From Eimeria necatrix (taxonomy: Eukaryota > Apicomplexa > Conoidasida > Eucoccidiorida > Eimeriidae): a stretch of 24,267 nucleotides of DNA. A program made the position numbers and the translations under genes. The notes under the pieces are model-generated. The model was not told the origin of the DNA, searched no databases, and was given only the letters and a program-made list of their open reading frames with translations. The stretch covers positions 15,001 through 39,267 of the forward strand of contig NW_013653524.1 of assembly GCF_000499385.1 (NCBI RefSeq), given 5' to 3'. Shown here one piece after another: positions 11,601 through 18,492 of this stretch. Positions within the stretch are counted from its first letter, which is position 1; the number at the start of each line of letters is the position of its first letter.

Positions 11601-13447
11601 CAGCGCTTTGAAAGAGAAGGAGGCAAAAATCCCCCAGCCTTTTCAGCCCTGGCGGCGCTGCAGCAGCAACGGGAAAGCCAGCAGCAGCAGCAACGAGAAG
11701 GCCAGCAGCAGCAGCAACGAGAAGGCCAGCAGCAGCAGCAACGAGAAGTCCAGCAGCAGCAGCAAAACCGAATCGTTCAAACCTGCTGCAGCAATAGAAG
11801 AGGGCCTCGAGCGGGACCCTGCTGCTGCGTTTGCTGCAGCAGCAGCAGCAGGTGGTGCAGCAACACCAGCGGACGGAGTAGCAGCAGCAGGCACAGCAAC
11901 AGCAGCAGATGGAGCAGCAGCAGCAGCAACAGCAGCAGCTGCTGCTGCTGCAGCAGAGGAGGCCGAGATCAGATGCCCCAAAAGAGGAATTTTCAGCGGC
12001 CGCTTTTTCCAAATTTCTCGAGAGCTGGACGCCGACATCAAATGTCCGATTCGCTAGGGTTTAGGGTTTAGGGTTTAGGGTTTAGGGTTTAGGGTTTAGG
12101 GGCATGCGGTAATGCTCGCTGCTTTCGGAGCTAAGGGTTTACTGGTTGGGTCTATGTGAGTGCCAAGGGTTTAGGGTTTAGTGTAAATGCACCTGTGTCC
12201 CACTGCCTGGGGTTTTGGAGCTTAGGGTTTAGGGTTTAGGGTTTAGGGTTTAGGGTTTAGGGTTTAGGGTTTGTGCTGCTGGATCTTTCGAAGTTAAGGG
12301 TTTACGGTCTCGTGTCTGCGCTGCGCACCTCGCCTGCTGCCTGCGCAGCATCTCTGCGGCCAGACCTGAGGGTTTAGGGTTTAGGGTTTAGGGTTTAGGG
12401 TTTAGGGTTTGCGTTTCAGTGCCGGAGTCTTCGCTGACTCGGATCTTGGGCCTGCCGTCTCGGGGTTTGCTGCGGGAGCGCTACTGCTGCAGTGTATGTA
12501 CACCCCAGCTGCTGCTGCTCGACATCTGCAGCAGCCTTTCGGGGCCTCCGTATTCAGAGACTTTCTTTTTGCGGCAGCGGCTCAAGTTCGTGGCTTTGAA
12601 CTCCCCAGCAGCCCTGGGATCGGGCGATCCCAGGCCCCACAACCCCGGGATCGTCTTGGGATCGGGCGATCCCAGGCCCCACAACCCTGGGATCGTCTTG
12701 GGATCGGGCGATCCCAGGCCCCACAAGCCTGGGATCGTCTTGGGATCGGGCGATCCCAGGCCCCACAGTCCTGGGATCGTCTCGGGATCGGGCGATCCCG
12801 GCGACGGCCCGCAGGGGGCTGGCGATCCCGGGGGCGGGGGCTGTGGGATCGTCTTGGGATCGGGCGATCCCAGGAGTGGGATCGTCTTGGGATCGGGCGA
12901 TCCCAAGTGTGGGGTCGCTGGGATCGCCTTGGGATCGGGCGATCCCAGCGGGGAGGCGCCGCCGCCCCGCAGCCAAATTGACTTCGAGTACGAAGTGGTC
13001 ATTACTGTCCCCTCCTTCTTCCAGGTCAGCTAGCTCCGCTAGCTAGCTAAGTCAAGCAGTGGCTAGCTAGCTAGCTAGCTAGCTAGCTAGCTAGCTAGCT
13101 AGCTAGCTAGCTAGCTAGGCAGCTTGTTATCCAGCTAGCTAGCTAGCTAGCCAGCTAGTTAACCAATTCGCTAGCTACTCACTTCGCCGTTCGAGGTAGC
13201 TAGCTAGCCAGCTAGCTATCAACCTAGCCAGATAGCTAGCTAGCTAGCCAGCTAGCTAGCTAGCTAGCTAGCTAGCCAGATAGCTAGCTAGCTAGCTAGC
13301 TAGCTGTAGTCTCTTGTCTTTGGTTGGTTTCAGGGGAAGATTAGGGGCGACAGCATTCGCGAGCTAAATGAAGGAATGAAAATTCTGAAAATTCTTAAAG
13401 GGTTTGTGAAAGAAGCTCTTGCTGCTCACATCAGCAGCAGCAACAAT

Positions 13448-13495
<48 letters not shown>

Positions 13496-13612
13496 GACGC
13501 AGCGGGGGGGAGTGCTCTTGCCGCTGCAGCGGAGGCTGCCGCTGCAGGTGAAGAACAAATTGCTGCTGCTGCTGACGAAGAGGCCGGCACTGCTGCTGCT
13601 GCTGCCAGCTCC

Positions 13613-13662
<50 letters not shown>

Positions 13663-13886
13663 GGTGTTCCCAAGGCAGCAGCTGCAGCTTATAGAGATAC
13701 TTGCTGCGGTGTACAGGCAGCTCCTTGCTGCGCTGCAGCAGATTCTGCCGTCTTCGCGATACGAATGTAAAACCCTAAACCCTAATTCTAAACCCTAAAC
13801 CCTAAACCCTAGCGCGCAAACCCTAGGTCGCAGTTCTTCAGCTGCTCCCGAGGAAGGCCTCAATCGGGCTAAACCCTAAACCCTAG
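4568..13886 (+). CDS. GRAM and VASt (StART-like) domain protein with long helical N-terminus
   Basis: Model exons: 4568-7109, 7398-7570, 7733-8768, 8903-9137, 9367-9433, 9670-9785, 10168-10264, 10722-10775, 10926-10976, 11090-11328, 11604-12043, 12420-12585, 12973-13024, 13334-13766, 13834-13886; 5,754 nt, all GT..AG and in phase. Residues 1-850 are Ala/Gln-rich and helical (ADFFEACAAAERQL, LVHALAQSVAEALGEYV), possibly BAR-like; 910-1250 are Ser-rich; GRAM is about 1321-1440; VASt about 1508-1785. In yeast Lam/Ltc and animal GRAMD1 proteins the GRAM domain binds anionic lipid or sterol-rich membrane and VASt moves sterol at ER contact sites; a similar role is inferred. Unlike those families I see no C-terminal membrane span. 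The domain exons from 9367 to about 13430 are solid. The start codon, the introns between 7110 and 8902 and the last exon are less certain. The first exon is an uninterrupted 2.5-kb frame whose codon use fits coding. Confidence 0.75.
7110..7397 (+). other. Probable intron with a 22-bp perfect palindrome
   Basis: The canonical donor GTATGT at 7110 and the acceptor CTGCTGCAG at 7395-7397 would remove a stretch whose continued reading turns into poly-Cys/Leu/Phe. The phase (1) is kept across the junction. The frame is open without splicing, so retention cannot be excluded. Confidence 0.5.
7142..7187. repeat. Perfect inverted repeat, 22-bp arms, 2-bp spacer
   Basis: Left arm 7142-7163 and right arm 7166-7187 are exact reverse complements around TG. 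The centre is GCCGAGG-TG-CCTCGGC, extended outward by CATGC and four triplets. It is much more exact than the surrounding imperfect triplets require. Confidence 0.9.
9302..9350 (+). repeat. TTTAGGG array
   Basis: About seven tandem TTTAGGG units inside the intron 9138-9366 of the GRAM-VASt gene, just upstream of the acceptor at 9365-9366. A coding-looking stretch at 9195-9288 (frame with TDTAAAANDAAW) lies between this array and the donor. Confidence 0.95.
9434..9669 (+). other. GRAM-domain intron: CTG block followed by TTTAGGG array
   Basis: Intron between RRILLQ and GRLYVTQS. It begins GTGCTGCTG with an interrupted CTG array (9434-9502), then mixed sequence, then about nine TTTAGGG-type units (9584-9663), and ends GTTTGCAG. 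Confidence 0.85.
9786..10167 (+). other. GRAM-domain intron with facing CCCTAAA and TTTAGGG arrays
   Basis: The donor GTACTT is followed at once by CCCTAAA units (9795-9835, again 9917-9932 and 9958-9993). Towards the acceptor GGCTCAG lie TTTAGGG units (10078-10160). The two arrays are reverse complements and could form a stem of several tens of base pairs in the RNA. Confidence 0.88.
10265..10721 (+). other. GRAM-domain intron with TTTAGGG arrays and a CTG block
   Basis: Lies between FINRDK and AYDFIV. It carries TTTAGGG at 10282-10318 and 10655-10709, a CTG block with scattered substitutions at 10370-10535, and one short CCCTAAAC stretch near 10600. The CTG block is open in three frames but is excluded by the GRAM alignment. 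Confidence 0.85.
10776..11089 (+). other. Two introns and a 51-nt exon after the GRAM domain
   Basis: Donor GTAAGA at 10776. TTTAGGG array at 10813-10854. Short exon 10926-10976 coding KTEKKRERKLN. Then an intron 10977-11089 made mostly of CTG (10983-11034), ending GCGTCCAG. Confidence 0.6.
11329..11603 (+). other. CTG-rich intron within the VASt domain
   Basis: Donor GTTTGC and acceptor GCTTCAG keep phase 2 and join ETSPLT to ALKEKEAK as the fold requires. The intron is almost entirely CTG/GCT triplets (11331-11412, 11560-11598) and has no telomere-like array. Confidence 0.7.
12044..12419 (+). other. VASt-domain intron with three TTTAGGG arrays
   Basis: Donor GTCCGA, acceptor GCGTTTCAG. 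TTTAGGG arrays at 12055-12101, 12222-12272 and 12370-12411 are separated by unique DNA of 100-120 bp (12102-12221, 12273-12369) with further single repeat units. I recognise nothing in the unique pieces. Confidence 0.75.
12616..12946. repeat. 42-bp minisatellite with GGGATCG/CGATCCC palindromes
   Basis: The 16-mer GGGATCGGGCGATCCC starts at 12616, 12658, 12700, 12742, 12784, 12856, 12889 and 12931. The first five are exactly 42 bp apart; later copies are shortened. Each 16-mer is an inverted repeat with 7-bp arms. The array lies in the VASt intron 12586-12972 (donor GTTCGT, acceptor CCCCGCAG). Because 42 is a multiple of three it is open in several frames, but it does not belong to the protein. 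Confidence 0.9.
13027..13306. repeat. TAGC tetranucleotide array in an intron
   Basis: Long runs of GCTA with a few interruptions (CCAG, TTAACC, ATCAACC) fill the intron 13025-13333 between VPSFFQ and GKIRGD. The intron ends in a normal pyrimidine-rich acceptor TTGGTTGGTTTCAG. The unit GCTAGC is self-complementary. Confidence 0.9.
13767..13833 (+). other. Short intron made mainly of CCCTAAA
   Basis: Donor GTAAAACC is followed by CCCTAAA units (13771-13812) and the acceptor GTCGCAG. The 67-bp element leads to a last exon of 53 nt coding a short tail that reads through two CCCTAAA units to TAG at 13884. The last exon is a guess. Confidence 0.45.
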
Positions 13887-14088
13887 GGTTTGGGGCTGGC
13901 GCTGGGGGTTTAGCGGCAGGATCTAGGGCTTAGGGTTAGAGTTAGGGTTTAGGGTTTAGGGTTTAGGGTTTAGGGTTTAGGGTTTAGGGTTTAGCTGGCC
14001 CGCCCCAAGTTTTTTGTTCAACAGCAGCAACAGCAGCAGCAGCAGCGCCCGCGGCAGCAACATTCGCAGTAGCAGCAGCAACAGTAGC

Positions 14089-14143
<55 letters not shown>

Positions 14144-14227
14144 CTGAATGTTTTGGCTGCCGCTGCTGCTCCAACGCCACCGAAGGCATAGGGATTTTCT
14201 ATTTTATAAGCTGCAGCAATATGTGTC
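13887..14227. other. Intergenic: TTTAGGG array and CAG block
   Basis: TTTAGGG units at 13938-13994 are followed by an interrupted CAG block (14023-14142). Two frames are open through the CAG block, one ending in TLNVLAAAAAPTPPKA, which could be an alternative last exon. I cannot support a gene here. Confidence 0.4.
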
Positions 14228-15072
14228 TCTCTGCAGCTAGCTGCAGCTAGCTGCTGCTAGCTGTAGCTAGCTGCAGCTAGCTACAGCTAGCTACGGCTAG
14301 CTGCAGCTAGCCGCAGCTAGCTGCGGCCATTTGCAGCTAGCTGCAGCTAGCTGTAGTTATTTGTAGCTATCCCCAGCCATTTGTGGCTGCTGCCTGTAGC
14401 TAGCTGTGGCTAGCTGCAGCTAGCTGCAGCTAGTCCCAGCTAGCTGCAGCGGCTAGCTAGCTGCAGCAAACTGGCTGCAGCTAGCTGGCTGCAGATAGCT
14501 AGACCTGCTTTTGGCCAACTGCAGCTCCTCGCAGCTAGCTGTGGCTAGCTGCAGTTCTTTGAAGCAATCTGTAGCTAGCTGGGCCCGGCCATGGCTAGCT
14601 GCGGGTCTCTGTGTTTGGCTGTAGCTAGCTGGGACTGGAGTGGGTAGACTAGCTAGCTGTGGCTAGCTGTAGCTAGCTGTGGCTAGCTGTAGCTAGCTGT
14701 GGCTAGCTGTAGCTAGCTGTGGCTAGCTGTAGCTAGCTGTGGCTAGCTGTATCTAGCTGTGGCTAGCTGTAGCTAGCTGTGGCTAGCTGTAGCTAGCTGT
14801 GGCTAGCCGTAGCTAGCTGTGGCTAGCCGTAGCTAGCTGTGGCTAGCTGTAGCTAGCTGTGGCTAGCCGTAGCTAGCTGTGGCTCTTTGCTGCAAGCTGT
14901 GCCTAGCCGCAGCTAGCTGCGGCTAGCTGCAGCTAGATGTAGCTGATTGTGATTAGCTGCGGCTAGCTAGCTACAGCTAGCTGCAGCTAGCTGCGGCTAG
15001 CTGCTGCTAGCTGTGGCTCTGCGCAGATAGCTGTAGCTAGCTGTGGCTAGCCGTAGCTAGCTGCAGCTAGGT
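14228..15072. repeat. TAGC-derived satellite with a 20-bp higher-order unit
   Basis: About 850 bp of variants of CTAGCTG(C/T)(A/G)G. From about 14655 to 14882 it becomes regular: an alternation of CTAGCTGTGG and CTAGCTGTAG giving a 20-bp period, about eleven copies, with rare changes (TAGCCG, TATCTAG). The flanks are more degenerate. No gene seen. Confidence 0.92.
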
Positions 15073-15348
15073 CAGGCACTCTCGGAAGCAGAGGCTGAGT
15101 GAGCTGCGCATGGGCGCGTGCTGCTGCTGCTGCTGTTATTGCTGCTGCTGCTGCTGCTGTTATTGCTGCTGCTGCTGTTGCTGCTGTCATTGCTGCTGCT
15201 GCTGTTGCTGCTGTCATTACTGCTGCTGCCTTCACTGCTGCTGTTGCTGCTGCTATTGCCGTCCTTGCGGCTGTTGCCGCTGCTGCTGCTGCTTTTGCTG
15301 CTGCTTCCGTTCCTGCTGCTGCAGCAGTTTCTGCTGCTGCTGTTGCTG

Positions 15349-15384
<36 letters not shown>

Positions 15385-15539
15385 GGCCGCAGCGGGACAA
15401 GCAGCTACTTCTGAGCAGCTGTCTTTGCACATTTCTGGAAAATTAATTTTTATTTTTTATTTCTTTTTTAAATTAATTTTTAAATAAAACAAATTCAAAT
15501 CCAAGTACCCCTCGCAGCAGATTTGCCCGCAGCTGCTGC
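15073..15539. other. Intergenic CTG block and AT-rich stretch
   Basis: 15117-15350 is CTG with substitutions giving ATT, GTC and CCG; it switches to CAG at 15351-15383, so the two parts form an imperfect inverted repeat. 15437-15489 is A/T-rich (TTTTTATTTTTTATTTC). Several frames are open but none has recognisable protein character. Confidence 0.6.
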
Positions 15540-15628
15540 TGGGGGCCCCCAAGGGGGGCCCCCAAGGGGGCCCCCAGGGGGCCCCCAGGGGGCCCCCCTG
15601 GGGCCCCCAGGGGCTTCCTGGGCCCCCC
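15540..15628. repeat. GGGGGCCCCC palindromic cluster
   Basis: About six G(4-6)C(4-7) blocks separated by AA, A or T. Each block is its own reverse complement. Related blocks recur at 16379-16403, 16429-16464, 20008-20042 and 23271-23320. Confidence 0.9.
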
Positions 15629-15920
15629 CTTTTGCTTTTTTATTTGCCAAAGGGGGAGAATTATTTAGTTGAACTGCAAACCCTAAACCCTAATTGGTGG
15701 TTTGAAAGTGGAAGACAGTCCAGTGGCTCGGAGGCTCGCCGGGAAACCCCAAACCCTAAACCCTAAACCCTAAACCCTAAACCCTAAACCCTCAATTTTC
15801 TGCAGCGGTGTTTCAAATTCTCAGACCTCTTCAGCGAAGCAGGGGGCCCAGAGCTTCTTTGAGCTGCTTGCTTTGCTGCTGCGCACTGGGGCGGCTGCCA
15901 CGAGCAGCAGCAGCAGTAGC

Positions 15921-15951
<31 letters not shown>

Positions 15952-16076
15952 ACAGAAGCAGCAGCAGCTGCTGCTGCGGCAAAAGGAGCAGCAGCAGCAG
16001 CAACAGCAACTGAGAGCAGGGCTCCGGCAAGAAGCAGAGGCTGCAACGGCAGTTGCAGCACACTGTGGCCCCAAGT

Positions 16077-16151
<75 letters not shown>

Positions 16152-16302
16152 TGTTGGCGTGCCTAATGAATTTGCACCCCAGGATGCAGCTGCTGCTGCT
16201 TGTGTGCCCGTAAACTCGTGCGCTCTTCCCCTGTGCGTAGGGCTGGCCAGGCCCCAGGGTTTAGGGTTTAGGGTTTAGGGTTTAGGGTTTAGGGTTTGCA
16301 GA
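15629..16302. other. Region upstream of syntaxin; CCCTAAA, CAG block, TTTAGGG
   Basis: CCCTAAA arrays at 15679-15691 and 15748-15792 are followed by an acceptor-like TTTTCTGCAG at 15799 and then 15801-16145 with CAG blocks (15904-15971, 16075-16150). One frame reads RQKEQQQ then LRAGLRQEAEAATAVAAH to a stop near 16076; another reads QSFFELLALLLRTGAAA. These look partly coding but I cannot join them to a protein. TTTAGGG at 16257-16297 with GTTTGCAG directly precedes the syntaxin ATG, so 15800-16255 may hold a 5' UTR exon. Confidence 0.4.
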
Positions 16303-18492
16303 ATGCGGGACCGCTTCAGAGAGCTGCAGGCCCTCGCGCTGCAGCTGCATCCAGAAGCAGCAGCACAAATGCATCAAGGGGGGGCCCCCCATGGGGGCCC
16401 CCTTGCTGACGCAGCAGCAGACTTAGAAGGGGGGCCCCCTGGGGGGCCCCCAGGGGGGCCCCCAAGAAGGGTTTTTGTGTGAGTACTTTAAAAAGGTACA
16501 AGTGCTTTCTGCTGCTCTTGCTGAGATAGGAGAGAAGACAGAACAGATCCAAACCCTAAAAGCGAAGTTGGTGGAAGCTACAAACCCTGATGAAGAGAAA
16601 GGTGCGTTTTCTAGGGTTTAGGGTTTAGGGTTTAGGGTTTAGGGTTTGGGGCGTAGGGCTTCGACGCCCGCAGCCGAGGGGTTGCAGCCACGGGAGCTTT
16701 GAGGGCGCGGCCCAGCGCGTGGGGCGCGCCCGAGGGTTTAGGGTTTAGGGTTTAGGGTTTAGGGTTTAGGGTTTAGGGTTTAGGGTTTAGGGTTTAGGGT
16801 TTGGGGGTTTAGGGTTTAGGGTTTAGGGTTTAGGGTTTAGGGTTTAGGGTTTAGGGTTTAGGGTTTAGGGTTTGTGCAGGGCGCGGGAAACACCCCCGCG
16901 TTGGTGAACAGTTTGTTGACTTCGCTGTGCAACATTTCGCCCTTCTTTAGGGTTTAGGGTTTAGGGTTTAGGGTTTTAGGGTTTAGGGTTTAGGGTTTAG
17001 GGTTTAGGGTTTAGGGGGGTTTAGGGTTTAGGGTTTAGGGTTTAGGGTTTAGGGTTTAGGGTTTAGGGTTTAGGGTTTAGGGTTTATGCAGGGCGCGGGA
17101 AACACCCCCGCGTTGGTGAACAGTTTGTTGACTTCGCTGTGCAACATTTCGCCCTTCTTTAGGGTTTAGGGTTTAGGGTTTAGGGTTTTAGGGTTTAGGG
17201 TTTAGGGTTTAGGGTTTAGGGTTTAGGGGCAGACGTGTCTCACGAGCTGCACAAGGTGATGGCGGCGGCGATGACTCTGATGCAGAAGAGCAAAAGGGCC
17301 ATCGAGGGTTTAGGGTTTGAAAACACTAAATTAGCGGATAACGAAAAAGGGTTTTGCGCCAGCGAATTAAGAATTCGAAAAAACCTGCAGCAAACCCTTG
17401 CTGCTCAGCTGCAGCAGCAGCTGCAGCTGCTGCAGCTGCGGCAGGCCGAGTACAGGCTGCAGGTCCGCAAGAAGGCCGTTCGACAAGTCAAACTAGGTCC
17501 CAAACCCTAAACCCTAAACCCTAAACCCTAAACCCTAAACCCTAAGCCCTAGGTTGCAGACGCAGGCGGGCGTGCGGGAGCTCCGGAGATATTCCGCAGC
17601 AGCAAGCAACCCGCGCCAAACCCTAAACCCTAGCGGGGAGCCTATGGGGGCTGCTGAAAACGAGGGTTTAGGGTTTAGGGTTTAGGGTTTAGGGTTTAGG
17701 GTTTGGGCTGCAGTCTATCCGGAAGTGCCTGAAGAAGAAGTTGAAACCCTCGTGGACTCTGGAGAGCTCACGGCGATGACAGCCATCAAGATGAGGGTTT
17801 CCGGCGTGCGTAAACCCTAAACCCTAAACCCTAAACCCTAAACCCTAACCGCCAAGCCTTAAGCCCTAAACCCTAAACCCTGCGTTGAGCTCCCGGCTAG
17901 CGGCGCAGTTCATTTGCCCCATTGAAGGCACTTGCAGTTCCAGGAGATACGAGGGTTTAAGGCTTGGGGTTTGGGGCCTAGGCATTAGGGTTTAGGGTTT
18001 AGGGTTTAGGGTTTAGGGTTTGTGCTGCAGACGCACCAAGCCCTGCGAAATGCGACCGCCGGCATTCAAGACAAGTACCGGGACATACGCCGTCTTGAGC
18101 AAAGTTCGCAAAACCCTAAACCCTTAAACCCTAAACCCTAAACCCTAAACCCTAGCTTTTGGCCGCACTAGTTTACTAGGGCCTGACTTGTCAGGGCTAA
18201 GGGTTTACAGCAAGGAGTTCAAGTCCAATTGAGGTTTGGAAACCACTTTTTAGGGTTTAGGGTTTACCTTGAGAGCTTAGGGTTTACTCAAAAGGGTTGT
18301 TGGCCTGCTTCCAAGGGCCCAGGGCTCGCTTTGAGGGTTTAGGGTTTAGGGTTTGGGGCTTAGGGTTTAGGGTTTAGGGTTTAGGGTTTAGGGTTTAGGG
18401 TTTACGTGCAGCGGATGTTTTGGATCACCGTTATTCTGATCATCATTGCGGCCATTGTGCTGGTGCCAGTGTTTGTCACTCTTCTCAAATAG
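16303..18492 (+). CDS. Syntaxin-type Qa-SNARE (frameshifted, SNARE motif incomplete)
   Basis: Pieces: 16303-~16426 (N-peptide MRDRFRELQ, comparable to the Sec1/Munc18-binding DRTxEL motif), ~16427-16601 (FLCEYFKKVQVLSAALAEIG through ATNPDEEK), 17233-17496 (SHELHKVMAAAMTL, SELRIRKNLQQTL, then VRKKAVRQVKL), 17714-17796 (YPEVPEEEVETLVDSG), 18031-18103 (THQALRNATAGIQDKYRDI), possibly 18211-18233, and 18412-18492 (FWITVILIIIAAIVLVPVF then a short tail and TAG). This is the order of a syntaxin: N-peptide, Habc helices with the NPDE and LRIRK landmarks, linker, SNARE motif, tail anchor. Syntaxins drive membrane fusion. Two defects: the first two pieces lie in different frames with no GT between them, and the C-terminal half of the SNARE motif with its central Gln is absent. 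Either the assembly is faulty or this copy is degenerate. Introns are almost wholly telomere-like repeat. Confidence 0.82.
16602..17232 (+). other. Syntaxin intron of TTTAGGG repeats with an internal duplication
   Basis: Donor GTGCGT, acceptor AGGGGCAG, phase 1. TTTAGGG arrays at 16612-16648, 16733-16873, 16946-17086 and 17160-17229, with unique pieces 16649-16732, 16874-16945 and 17086-17159. The last two unique pieces are copies of each other. Confidence 0.85.
16875..17229. repeat. Tandem duplication, two 143-bp copies 212 bp apart
   Basis: 16875-17017 and 17087-17229 are identical as I read them. Each has about 70 bp of unique sequence starting TGCAGGGCGCGGG, then TTTAGGG units with the same aberrant TTTTAGGG in the same place. 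Only one base just upstream differs (TTTG versus TTTA). Confidence 0.88.
17497..17713 (+). other. Syntaxin intron with facing arrays
   Basis: Donor GTCCCAAACCC runs straight into CCCTAAA (17503-17546); TTTAGGG (17665-17705) precedes the acceptor GGGCTGCAG. The unique middle (17547-17664) contains an acceptor-like GGTTGCAG followed by an open 60-nt stretch that also fits phase 1, but skipping it gives the better syntaxin linker. Confidence 0.85.
17797..18030 (+). other. Syntaxin intron with facing arrays
   Basis: Donor GTTTCC, CCCTAAA at 17813-17846 and 17864-17880, TTTAGGG at 17986-18021, acceptor GTGCTGCAG. Phase 0. Confidence 0.85.
18104..18411 (+). other. Syntaxin intron region where the rest of the SNARE motif should be
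   Basis: Donor GTTCGC then CCCTAAA (18113-18153); TTTAGGG (18333-18404) before the acceptor TTTACGTGCAG. The flanking phases are 1 and 0, so an exon must lie inside. The only phase-compatible short exon I see is 18211-18233 (TRSSSPIE), which does not resemble a SNARE heptad pattern. Confidence 0.6.

Larger units (their letters stand above)
11251..13424 (+). other. VASt (StART-like lipid transfer) domain encoded on five exons
   Basis: Pieces in order: FTCDVSLKEILEAVVLNP and ETSPLT at the end of exon 10; ALKEKEAKIPQPFQPWRR, then a low-complexity insert, then RGIFSGRFFQISREL in exon 11; LPESSLTRILGL, RERYCCSVCTPQLLLLD and GPPYSETFFLRQRL in exon 12; QIDFEYEVVITVPSFFQ in exon 13; GKIRGDSIRELNEGMKIL in exon 14. 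The order resembles VASt domains: an opening strand and helix, a Trp-containing block, a SRxL strand, a PYSxxF block, a long strand ending FF, and a G-K-I helix. The insert of about 110 residues in exon 11 (NEKASSSS repeats and poly-Ala) is unusual inside this fold. Confidence 0.8.

Noticed and set aside
12616..12946. CRISPR-like array of regularly spaced palindromic repeats
   Set aside because: The spacers are themselves repeated, there are no cas genes, and the setting is a eukaryotic intron.
12409..13046. Open frames across the 42-bp minisatellite giving periodic GSGDPRPHNPGIV-type proteins on both strands
   Set aside because: The period is a multiple of three, so it stays open by chance. 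The VASt exons on either side join in phase only if this array is removed.
15099..15487. Open frames in the CTG block before the AT-rich stretch
   Set aside because: Only triplet-driven Ala, Cys or Leu runs; no start context or domain.
16479..16495. A 17-nt intron (GTGAGTACTTTAAAAAG) joining the two syntaxin frames
   Set aside because: Too short, and it would leave the wrong phase; the segment itself codes the syntaxin-like FLCEYFKK.
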